Source: Candidatus Kerfeldbacteria bacterium (GTDB lineage: Bacteria > Patescibacteriota > Patescibacteriia > SBBC01). From it: a DNA stretch of 13,041 bases. The DNA is taken from assembly GCA_016204645.1 (NCBI GenBank), contig JACQKI010000040.1, positions 1-13,041 of the forward strand, in the 5' to 3' direction. The position numbers and the translations under genes are program-made. Below, one piece after another: positions 1-6,858 of the stretch. The notes under the pieces are model-generated. The model did not search any database and had not been told where the DNA came from. It saw nothing but the letters and a program-made list of their open reading frames with translations. The number at the start of each line of letters is the position of its first letter. The stretch's first letter is position 1.

Positions 1-75
1 GCCGAGGATCACGACCAAGCCGACGGTGGCCAGGCCCAGTCCGGCGATGATGACGCTTGGTCGTACGGACTTCAT
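1..75 (-). CDS. PilO-like pilus alignment protein, N-terminus only (partial)
   Basis: An ATG at 75-73 opens a frame that runs off the left edge after 25 codons. The visible peptide starts MKSVRPSVIIAG and continues with a Gly/Leu/Val-rich hydrophobic stretch, so it is a short basic cytoplasmic tail followed by one membrane helix. The start overlaps the pilN stop as ATGA (4 bp). In type IV pilus operons the gene after pilM and pilN is normally pilO, a bitopic inner-membrane protein that pairs with PilN. The PilO call therefore rests on position and N-terminal topology alone; the periplasmic domain that would prove it is outside the window. Confidence 0.55.
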   Translation of the reverse strand, partial: MKSVRPSVIIAGLGLATVGLVVILG

Positions 76-626
76 TGTTGGTTGAGCGTTTCAGGACTGA
101 AGACAGCGTTTGCGCTAACGTTGACGTTGGTACGTTCGTTAAGATTGGAGCGGAGGGCGACGTCGCTCAGGGCGGGAATTGATTTCAAGCTGCCCTCCAG
201 CTCCGGAATAGCATTGCGTGTGGCGGCCACCGCCGACAAGGAAATTTCTCGGTTCGTTACGGAAACCGAGAGTGCGGTTAGGCGGACGCCGCTCGGGAGC
301 GATTGACTTAGAACGATCAGCAGCTGGTCTACCGCCGGGTCGGCGGCGATGGGCGACACGGCGGACAGCTGCTGATTGAAGCGCTCCGTCGACTCAATCA
401 GCGAGAGCGCCCCGCCGCGGGCCGTACGCTTGACCGTGGCTAGCTGGGTTTGCTCCTGGTCGAGGCGGGATTCGAGGTACAGGTTGCACCCGATCAGCCC
501 GCCCGTGGTCAGTAGGGCGATGACCAGCAGCCAGGTTGAGAGGCCGGCGATCATCCGCGCTTGAGCCAGCTCGTCCAGCCTGGCTCTGCGCTCGCGATCG
601 AGCAGGTTGAGCGCTAAGTTACCCAT
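72..626 (-). CDS. pilN: PilN-like type IV pilus alignment protein
   Basis: This 184-residue bitopic inner-membrane protein fits PilN, which bridges cytoplasmic PilM and periplasmic PilO in the type IV pilus alignment complex. Residues 3-9 (NLALNLL) match the short N-terminal Asn-Leu-Leu motif that inserts into PilM. A basic stretch follows, then one membrane helix at about 26-48, a probable coiled region to about 90, and a compact periplasmic domain at about 95-180. The ATG at 626 is preferred because it places the motif at the N-terminus and overlaps the pilM stop by only 8 bp; a TTG at 644 would add six residues. No good Shine-Dalgarno is visible, so translation is probably coupled to pilM. 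Sequence identity in this family is low; the call relies on topology, motif and position between pilM and a PilO-like gene. Confidence 0.8.
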   Translation of the reverse strand: MGNLALNLLDRERRARLDELAQARMIAGLSTWLLVIALLTTGGLIGCNLYLESRLDQEQTQLATVKRTARGGALSLIESTERFNQQLSAVSPIAADPAVDQLLIVLSQSLPSGVRLTALSVSVTNREISLSAVAATRNAIPELEGSLKSIPALSDVALRSNLNERTNVNVSANAVFSPETLNQQ

Positions 627-1707
627 GTCCGGAACGACCGTCAATTAATCGTAGTCCGGCGCCGAGTGCAATACTGTACTCGAGCAGGCGCGTGGTAAAC
701 TGGTTGGCAGCTTTTGAGACGCGAATCCCGGTCGGCAGGTTGGCAGCCAGCACCTCAAGCTTTAATCGGCTGCCAAGCTCATCAGCCAGCCCGGCAATTT
801 GGGCACCTGGTCCGCAGATCAGAATTGAAGTCACGTCAGCCGGGTTTGAAAAATGGTCGTGGTAAAAATCTGCGACTTCTTGTAGGCGTGAGGCCAGTTC
901 ATTGACACGGTCGCGAATCAGTTCCCGGATGACGCCGCGGGCGCGAGACTTGTACAGTCCGAAGGCGAACAGCGCTCGCTGAGCTTCATCCACTGATAAT
1001 TTGTACTGGGCGGCTGCTTGGGCGGTCAACTCGTCGGCGGTGAGCCGGACCATGGCCGTAAACATCGGCACTTTGGCTTGGACCAGGGTGACGCTGCTCT
1101 CCAGCTCGCCGATGGTCAGCAGCAACGACGATGCGCGGACCGGCAGCTGATTGACGAACATTCGGCTGACCGAAAGCGATGACGATTCGATCGCCAGCGG
1201 CGTGACCTTTGCCAGCTCGAGAGTTTGGGCGTACGATTCAACTAGTTCTCGGGGCGCTGCTACCACCAAGGCTCCGGGCGGTGCTTGGTGATCGACCGAC
1301 GGCGATACCCAGTCCAGGTTTAAGTCTTTTAGCTCGTACGGTATGTGCTGCGTCACCTCCCAGCGGACTGCCTCATTGAAGTCCGCGGGTGAACCGGACG
1401 GCAGTTCCAGAAACTTCAAAAAGGCGTGGTGCTCGGAGATGGCGATAACTGCAGCCTGCGGTTTAGGTTTGCCGACCAGCTTGCTGTCGACCAGGCTCGA
1501 AATCTGTTGCTGCAGCGCGTTCGCGTTGGCGACGCCGCCGTGCTGAACAGTGCCGGCAGGAAGCGGGAAACTACCGTATCGAACCACTTCCGCGTTCCGA
1601 CCGCGACGCCGGAGTCGGAGGAAGCGAATGGCGTGTCCGGTTAAGTCGAGACTGATGGCCTGTTTCGCCGGATCGCTCAGCCACGTGCTCAGTCGTAGCT
1701 TAGCCAA
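619..1707 (-). CDS. pilM: Type IV pilus assembly protein PilM (actin-like fold)
   Basis: PilM is a cytoplasmic protein of the FtsA/actin-like family that binds the PilN N-terminus and links the alignment complex to the assembly motor. The 362 residues are the usual length. The phosphate-1-like strand is at 18-31 (ISLDLTGHAIRFLRL), the typical PilM segment EVTQHIPYEL at 117-126, the second core strand at 196-208 and the adenosine-loop-like segment at 296-310 (LICGPGAQIAGLADE). Several nucleotide-site positions differ from the family: DIG at phosphate 1 reads DLT, and the phosphate-2 Asp is replaced (TIGE at 198-201). The start is TTG at 1707 because no ATG or GTG lies between it and the phosphate-1 strand. 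It overlaps the pilC stop by 8 bp, and its own stop overlaps pilN by 8 bp. No clear ribosome site is present. Confidence 0.9.
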   Translation of the reverse strand: MAKLRLSTWLSDPAKQAISLDLTGHAIRFLRLRRRGRNAEVVRYGSFPLPAGTVQHGGVANANALQQQISSLVDSKLVGKPKPQAAVIAISEHHAFLKFLELPSGSPADFNEAVRWEVTQHIPYELKDLNLDWVSPSVDHQAPPGALVVAAPRELVESYAQTLELAKVTPLAIESSSLSVSRMFVNQLPVRASSLLLTIGELESSVTLVQAKVPMFTAMVRLTADELTAQAAAQYKLSVDEAQRALFAFGLYKSRARGVIRELIRDRVNELASRLQEVADFYHDHFSNPADVTSILICGPGAQIAGLADELGSRLKLEVLAANLPTGIRVSKAANQFTTRLLEYSIALGAGLRLIDGRSGHG

Positions 1708-2911
1708 TTTGCTGAGAGAGTGAGTAAATTGGAAGTATTACGGAAATAGCCATGCCGGCCACGCCCAGGCCGAGCACCAGCATTAGGACCGGCTCGATGA
1801 TTGACGACAAGTTCGACATGGTTTGATCGACTTCGTCTTCGTAAAACGTGGCCAGCTCACTGGCAATGGTGTCGAGCGAACCGCTCTCTTCACCGATGGC
1901 GATCATCTGCCGCGTGAGCGGGGGAAATAGCCGGGGGAAACGTTCGAGATTCTTGGCGATGGCAGTTCCTGATTTTAAGCTGGCGCCGGTCAGCTCGAGT
2001 GCTTGACGGTAGTGGATGCTACCCATGGTCCGGCTGATAATCGAGAAAGCTTCGATGATTGGAATGTTCGTCTCCAGCAGCGACGCTAGGGAACGGCTGA
2101 ATCGAGCCAAGCTGATTTTTCTGATAATCGGGCCGATGATCGGCGCCCGTAGCAGCAGGCTATCGAGCGCGGCCCGGCCCCGCTCGGTTCGAGCCAAACG
2201 TGCGAGCACGATCAGCAGTCCGACCGCTCCGATCGCCACCAGCAGACCCTGCTGAACGAGGAAGCCGGAAATCCCGATCAGCACCCGCGTGGCGAGCGGA
2301 AGTTCAGCGCCACTCTCAACGAAAATTTCAGTCAGCTTTGGAATCACCACCACCGTCATCAAGATGGCGACCGCCACCATCACGATCACGATGATGACCG
2401 GGTAGGTGAGTGCGCCTTTAACCTTGGCGATCAGGCCGTGATCTTTCTTCATTTTTTGCGATAGGCGATCGAGAACTTCGTCGAGCTTACCGCTCGCTTC
2501 GCCGGCCGCCACCATGTTGACGTACAGCTCGCTGAAGACCCGCGGGTGCTTGGCCAGGCTCTTGGAGAACGCCATGCCGGCTTCGACGTCGTGCTGCAGC
2601 TCATGAATGACTGTGCGAAAGTACTTGTTTGTGGTTTGCTGGGCCAGCGTATCGAGGGCGCGCGCGATTGAAAAGCCGGCTCGGATCATGACGTGCAGGT
2701 ACTGGGTGAAAAAAATGCGCTGCACCATCGGCACGGACTGCAGCCGACCAAGCCAGCCGATGCCCGTTTTGGCGCTGCCGATCGAGGAACCGGTCAGCAC
2801 GAGTCCGCGCTCGCTCAGTTTTTGCGTCAGCTCGGCTACGTCCCGTACGATCATCCGACCCCGTTCGGCTTGCCCGGCCGCTGACCGGGCGATGTACTCG
2901 AATTCAGGCAT
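1700..2911 (-). CDS. pilC: Type IV pilus inner-membrane platform protein PilC
   Basis: PilC is the polytopic inner-membrane platform on which PilB acts to add pilins. The 403 residues carry two T2SSF (GspF) domains at about 68-191 and 271-393, each with the family signature: GEASGKLDEVLDRL at 137-150 and GEESGSLDTIASEL at 340-353. Membrane segments are at about 170-191, 220-240 and 372-394. The N-terminal 60 residues match the usual cytoplasmic lead-in (FEYIARSAAGQ). The ATG at 2911 starts one base after the pilB stop and follows a strong Shine-Dalgarno, the clearest in the window. Its end overlaps the pilM start. No pilT retraction ATPase gene lies between pilB and pilC, where some genomes have it. 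Confidence 0.95.
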   Translation of the reverse strand: MPEFEYIARSAAGQAERGRMIVRDVAELTQKLSERGLVLTGSSIGSAKTGIGWLGRLQSVPMVQRIFFTQYLHVMIRAGFSIARALDTLAQQTTNKYFRTVIHELQHDVEAGMAFSKSLAKHPRVFSELYVNMVAAGEASGKLDEVLDRLSQKMKKDHGLIAKVKGALTYPVIIVIVMVAVAILMTVVVIPKLTEIFVESGAELPLATRVLIGISGFLVQQGLLVAIGAVGLLIVLARLARTERGRAALDSLLLRAPIIGPIIRKISLARFSRSLASLLETNIPIIEAFSIISRTMGSIHYRQALELTGASLKSGTAIAKNLERFPRLFPPLTRQMIAIGEESGSLDTIASELATFYEDEVDQTMSNLSSIIEPVLMLVLGLGVAGMAISVILPIYSLSQQIG

Positions 2912-2912
2912 G

Positions 2913-4643
2913 CTACTCCTTGGTGACCCGTAATATTTCTTCGATGGTGGTGGTTCCGGCCTTGGCTTTCAAGAAGCCATCGTACAGCATCGTCAGCATG
3001 CCTTGCTTGACCGCCAGCGCCATCAGCTCGTCGGCGTTTCCGCGGCGGAGAATAATGTCGCTAACCGCCGGGGTTACCTCGAGCAGTTCGTAAATCCCAA
3101 TCCGGCCTTTGTAGCCTGAATCACCGCACTGTCGGCAGCCACGGCCGCGGTAGAACAGCAGCGTCTCCGGTGCTTGCTTGGCCGAGGCAATGGCGCCTTC
3201 GTGCTCGAGCACATCCAGGATGTTTTGGAGGTTGATTTGCTTAGCCAGATTGGCGATGGCGGTTCGCGTGAGCGTGTAGCTCTCGATGCAGTGGGTGCAA
3301 ATTTTCCGGACCAGACGCTGGGCAATCACCAGGTTGGTGGTCGAAGCGACCAGAAAGCTCGGCACGCCCATTTCGGTTAGGCGCGGCAGGGTGGTGACGG
3401 CGTCGTTCGTGTGGAGGGTGGTCAGCACGAGGTGTCCCGTCATGGCTGCGTGCGTCGCGATCTCGGCCGTCTCGGTGTCCCGGATTTCACCCACCATGAT
3501 GATGTTCGGGTCCTGGCGCAGCAGCGAGCGCAATCCGGCCGCGAAGGTTAGGTTGATTTTCGGATTGACCTGCGTTTGGTTCACCCGCTGCATCCGGTAC
3601 TCGATCGGATCCTCGATGGTAGAGATGTTGACCGACGGCGTGTTGAGCTTGGTGATGATGGTGTAGAGGGTCGTGGTTTTACCGGAACCGGTCGGGCCGG
3701 TGACGTAGATGATGCCGTGGGGTTTCGAGATGTTGCGCTGCAGCAGCTCCATCGGATGCGGTTGTAACCCGAGCTGCTCGAGGGTCAGTGCTTGAGCCGA
3801 CTCGTTGAGCACCCGCAGCACGATCTTTTCACCGTCGAAAACCGGTAAAATCGACACCCGGAAGGCGACCCGCTGCGCGTCGGTTTCGATCTTAAAGCGA
3901 CCATCCTGCGGCAAGCGGTGCTCGTCAATTTTCAGATTGGCTAAGATTTTTATCCGAGCGACGACGCCGGATTGGATTTGTTTCGGCAGCGCCATGACGT
4001 CACGCAGAATGCCGTCAATCCGGTAGCGGACGACGGTGTCTTTCTCGGTTGGTTCGATGTGGATGTCCGAAGCGTTCTCGAAGATGGCGTGCTCGAGGAG
4101 CGTGTCGACGATCCGGACGACCGGAACGTCTTCGGCCAGCTGCTTCAGGTTTTCCGGCCCGGCCCCCTCGACCTGTTCCGCGGTGATTTCGCGAAATTCG
4201 GCGCGCAAGCCTTTGCGGTACTGCTTGAGTACTGAGGTGATCCCCGACGGAGTCGTCAAGTGGATTTCAATCGGCAGGTCGACCTTCTTCTCGAGAAACT
4301 CGAAGGTCTGGATGTCATCAGGATCGAGGGTCGCGACTTTCAGCGCCTTGTCGGTTTTGTCGAACGAAACGATGTGGTGCAGCTGGGCGATCGGTTCGGG
4401 CACGATGGTTAAAATGTCGCGGCGGATTTTGGCTGCCGACAGGTCGACGAACGGAAGCTTGAGGCCTGATGCGATCGTTTCATACAGGATGGTTTCAGAG
4501 GCCAGGTTTTTGTTGACCAAAATTTGCGCTACGTCGGTCCGTTGGTTCTTTGATTCCTGGATTGCAGCTTCAAGCGCGTCAGAAGCTATGACGTTGCTGT
4601 TGCTCAAAATGTTGTAGAGTTTTTTTTGATTGATCACCGGCAA
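2913..4643 (-). CDS. pilB: Type IV pilus assembly ATPase PilB
   Basis: PilB is the hexameric cytoplasmic ATPase that powers pilus extension. The 576 residues match the family length. An N-terminal MshEN-type domain covers about 1-145. The C-terminal ATPase has the Asp box STIEDPIEYR (341-350), Walker A GPTGSGKTT (316-324), Walker B IIMVGEIRD (381-389) and His box HLVLTTLHTNDA (404-415). Zinc-binding cysteines at 449/452 and 503/506 form the CxxC pair pattern of PilB/GspE and argue against PilT. An in-frame stop at 4649-4647 limits the start to TTG (4643) or GTG (4637). Neither has a Shine-Dalgarno, and a strong promoter sits just upstream. Codons 6-8 contain a run of eight A on the coding strand. 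It is the first gene of the leftward pilus operon. Confidence 0.95.
   Translation of the reverse strand: MPVINQKKLYNILSNSNVIASDALEAAIQESKNQRTDVAQILVNKNLASETILYETIASGLKLPFVDLSAAKIRRDILTIVPEPIAQLHHIVSFDKTDKALKVATLDPDDIQTFEFLEKKVDLPIEIHLTTPSGITSVLKQYRKGLRAEFREITAEQVEGAGPENLKQLAEDVPVVRIVDTLLEHAIFENASDIHIEPTEKDTVVRYRIDGILRDVMALPKQIQSGVVARIKILANLKIDEHRLPQDGRFKIETDAQRVAFRVSILPVFDGEKIVLRVLNESAQALTLEQLGLQPHPMELLQRNISKPHGIIYVTGPTGSGKTTTLYTIITKLNTPSVNISTIEDPIEYRMQRVNQTQVNPKINLTFAAGLRSLLRQDPNIIMVGEIRDTETAEIATHAAMTGHLVLTTLHTNDAVTTLPRLTEMGVPSFLVASTTNLVIAQRLVRKICTHCIESYTLTRTAIANLAKQINLQNILDVLEHEGAIASAKQAPETLLFYRGRGCRQCGDSGYKGRIGIYELLEVTPAVSDIILRRGNADELMALAVKQGMLTMLYDGFLKAKAGTTTIEEILRVTKE
2916..2921 (-). promoter_or_regulatory. 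Shine-Dalgarno site of pilC
   Basis: AAGGAG on the minus strand, four bases before the pilC ATG, overlapping the last codons of pilB. It is the only near-perfect ribosome binding site seen in the window, and it confirms the pilC start. Confidence 0.85.
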
Positions 4644-4664
4644 TTTTTAAGTTTTGATGTCGCT

Positions 4665-4693
4665 ATTATATCACGCCGGGCACCCGAAGTCAA
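4665..4693 (-). promoter_or_regulatory. Sigma-70 type promoter of the pilus operon
   Basis: On the minus strand, TTGACT (4693-4688) is separated by exactly 17 bp from TATAAT (4670-4665), and the -10 is preceded by TGA, giving the extended TGnTATAAT form. All of it lies in the 76-bp gap between the glycosyltransferase stop and pilB. The expected transcript start near 4658 gives a leader of only about 15 bases to the TTG or 21 to the GTG start of pilB. This is by far the best promoter match seen in the window. The rest of the gap holds no gene and no convincing terminator. Confidence 0.85.
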
Positions 4694-4719
4694 CCATCGG
4701 AAGGATAACGGAAGACCGT

Positions 4720-6483
4720 TCAAATCCGGTACACGTAAATACTCGAACCAATCGTTTGGATCGGCCGGAATGCCCACAGCCATCGGTAGCGTCCGTCGCG
4801 TCGAAACAGTTCGCCGATGCTAATGGCGACCAGGCCGTTTGGTCGACCGCTGTGCGCAACCTCTTCGGTCGATGGCAGCGGCGTAGCGTTCGGAACGAAG
4901 TACCGGAGCTCGGCCCGACCGTAGTACGCGAACGGTAAGGCCGGCAAGTTGTGCTTCTGGATGAAGCGCGCCAGCTTTGGCAAATCCTGACCCCAATCGA
5001 GGTTTGAGTCGAGCAAGTAACGCGGGCCGTTTGCCGAACCGCCGACTAATGCGTTGAAGTAGCCGAGCTGGTTCGGGTAGGTGATAACTTGAATCACGGC
5101 CAGGTTAGCCACCAACGCGACGGGGACTGCAGCGGCGAGGACTGGCCGTGGCGAGGGGAGGCGGACTAATCCGCCGAGCAGGACGAATATAAATGGGTAA
5201 ATCGGCATCAAGTGCCGCCAGCCGAGGTTAAGGTTTGAGCTCATGCTGAGTATGAAAAAAATCGTCGGAACCAACCCGTACAGCAGCAGTCGAGTATCGA
5301 CGGCAGCAACAGTCGAACGCCACGACTGCGCCCGACGCCGCATGGACCACGCTGCGGAGGCACCGATTATCGCCACCGATGTCAACCCGACCAAGGTCGG
5401 AAGCGGTGTTTTAACTGCAAACGCAACTGGGAAGTAGTACCACCAGCCGCGGTCGCGGTAGTGGCCGAGCAGGTAGGCCTCTTGTCCGCCGACGCTGTGG
5501 CCGATGACCGCGAACAAGCCGCGCCAGAAGGCGTACCCCGGTAGCCGGTACTGGCTGGCGTTTTCCAACCACGCGCCGATGCTTTTTGTTCGGTCACCGA
5601 GCTGCTCGACGGCGAATCGTTCGAGCGGCGGAAGGCTGGTTACATCGGCAGTTTGGAGCAGCGTTTCACGCTGCGAGTACAGCTGACGGATTCGGGGATC
5701 ATCGGCCGGGCGGCGAATGTCGAATCCGTAGATCGCCCAGGTCAGCAGCGCGGCGGCCGGTAGCCCGATCAGCAGCCAGCGCCCAACCGATGCAGCTCGT
5801 GCGAACGGCTGCGCGGGCTTGAGCAACGCCAGGACTAACCAGGCAGCTGCTGCGGCGATCAGCAGTGCGATGCCGGAAAATTTACTGAGTCCGGCGGCCG
5901 TGAGCGCTATCCCGAAAACCAGAAACCGGCGGCTGGAGGGTTGTTGCAGCAGCCTGGCTAAGCAGTATATACTCAGAAACGCAATGGCTGTAAAACCCAG
6001 GTCAGTGGTGACGTAGCGGCTGTGGGCGATCAGGTTCGGGTCGAACACGTAAAAGCTCAGGCTGATGACTCCGCCCCAGCCGCCGAAGAGTTCGCGGCTG
6101 GCCCGGTAGATCAGCCAGCCCAACCCGAGGCTCAGGAGCATAATCGGCAAGCGAGCAAGCCAGAGCAGCGTGGTTGCGGGCACGGAGCTGTGGTACAGGA
6201 AGTAGTCGGCCAGTTCCCACTGATTCCATGCGATCCAGGATGGGTGGTCGGTTGGAATCGAAGCCGAGGTAAACAGCAGGGGAAAGGTGCTGAGTAGCTT
6301 GAGTAAGGGCGGGTGTTCGGGGTTTAGTCGCCAGTCGCCAGTTTGCCAGTAGCTCAAGCCAGCGGTCAGGTGAACGGCTTCATCAATCACCGGTGACTCG
6401 GTAGCGGCGGTGCTCACCTCGATTGCGAACATCGTCGCCAGCAGCACCAGCACCAAGACTGACGGACGCACGATTAACTTCAT
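4720..6483 (-). CDS. GT-C membrane glycosyltransferase, family 39 / PMT-like
   Basis: A polytopic membrane protein of about 587 residues with roughly ten or more hydrophobic helices, of the GT-C (PMT_2/ArnT-like) superfamily. These enzymes transfer sugars from polyprenyl-phosphate donors on the outer face of the membrane. After the first helix the extracytoplasmic loop has the acidic pair DE (residues 35-36, counted from the GTG) in SPVIDEAVH, followed by NPEHPPLLK (55-63). A second acidic motif, TTD, lies near 160-162. Later conserved-looking pieces are GWRHLMPIYPF (422-432) and SNLDWGQDLPKL (494-505). The start is ATG at 6483 or the adjoining GTG at 6486; nothing decides between them. It is on the same strand as pilB, 76 bp upstream. 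Acceptor and sugar cannot be read from the sequence; pilin or surface protein glycosylation is possible. Confidence 0.8.
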   Translation of the reverse strand: MKLIVRPSVLVLVLLATMFAIEVSTAATESPVIDEAVHLTAGLSYWQTGDWRLNPEHPPLLKLLSTFPLLFTSASIPTDHPSWIAWNQWELADYFLYHSSVPATTLLWLARLPIMLLSLGLGWLIYRASRELFGGWGGVISLSFYVFDPNLIAHSRYVTTDLGFTAIAFLSIYCLARLLQQPSSRRFLVFGIALTAAGLSKFSGIALLIAAAAAWLVLALLKPAQPFARAASVGRWLLIGLPAAALLTWAIYGFDIRRPADDPRIRQLYSQRETLLQTADVTSLPPLERFAVEQLGDRTKSIGAWLENASQYRLPGYAFWRGLFAVIGHSVGGQEAYLLGHYRDRGWWYYFPVAFAVKTPLPTLVGLTSVAIIGASAAWSMRRRAQSWRSTVAAVDTRLLLYGLVPTIFFILSMSSNLNLGWRHLMPIYPFIFVLLGGLVRLPSPRPVLAAAVPVALVANLAVIQVITYPNQLGYFNALVGGSANGPRYLLDSNLDWGQDLPKLARFIQKHNLPALPFAYYGRAELRYFVPNATPLPSTEEVAHSGRPNGLVAISIGELFRRDGRYRWLWAFRPIQTIGSSIYVYRI

Positions 6484-6489
6484 CACGGT

Positions 6490-6858
6490 ATGCGACTCAC
6501 TTCGCCAGTTCGCGGATTAACGAAAATTAGGCATCTGCGCGGCCTTCCGTTCGTGATGACGGTAGCTGCGACGTTGAACCTCGGACAGTGGTTGTACGTA
6601 CTCATCCGCGTGCGCCCGCAAGTCGACCCCATACCGCTCCACTATACCACCACGTTCGGCATCGATCGAATCGGACCGTGGTTCGTGGCCTACCTGCTGC
6701 CGCTGTCCGGGACCGTCATGCTGCTCCTGAATATCGGACTGTTCGCAGCCCTGGTCGAGCAGCAGCGCGTGTCGGCAACCTTGGTTATGCTCATTACGGC
6801 CGTCCTAGAGCTGATGCTAGTCGGGGCCGCAATCTTGACCTTTCGCCCGCTGTCATGA
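6490..6858 (+). CDS. Small membrane protein beside mraY, function unknown
   Basis: A 122-residue protein with a basic N-terminus and three hydrophobic segments at about 20-38, 64-88 and 94-116. Between the first and second lies DPIPLHYTTTFGIDRIGPW (46-64). That loop is reminiscent of the PxHxxxxG loop in DUF1648 proteins, and I recall similar small proteins in Patescibacteria; both links are tentative. The ATG at 6490 is four bases from the divergent glycosyltransferase start and has no Shine-Dalgarno. GTG 6553 or ATG 6556 are alternatives that would drop the basic tail and keep most of the first helix. The stop overlaps the mraY ATG as ATGA, so the gene is almost certainly co-translated with mraY. 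No catalytic motif is visible. A role in lipid-carrier or wall synthesis is inferred only from position. Confidence 0.75.
   Translation: MRLTSPVRGLTKIRHLRGLPFVMTVAATLNLGQWLYVLIRVRPQVDPIPLHYTTTFGIDRIGPWFVAYLLPLSGTVMLLLNIGLFAALVEQQRVSATLVMLITAVLELMLVGAAILTFRPLS

Noticed and set aside
627..644. TTG start for pilN, six codons upstream of the chosen ATG.
   Set aside because: It would extend the overlap with pilM to 26 bp and push the PilM-binding NLL motif inward; the ATG at 626 fits PilN better.
4036..4617. Plus-strand 193-codon open frame.
   Set aside because: It is antisense to the N-terminal half of pilB, Ser/Arg-rich, with no domain or ribosome site.
4671..4722. Possible terminator after the glycosyltransferase gene.
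   Set aside because: Only 4-bp stems were found (ACGG/CCGT and CCGA/TCGG) with no U-tract, and the second overlaps the pilB -35 box.
6588..6854. A 5' extension of the mraY reading frame giving a 439-residue protein.
   Set aside because: The extra 89 residues are Arg/His-rich and overlap the small membrane protein gene in another frame. MraY begins naturally at ATG 6855, with normal length and an ATGA junction.
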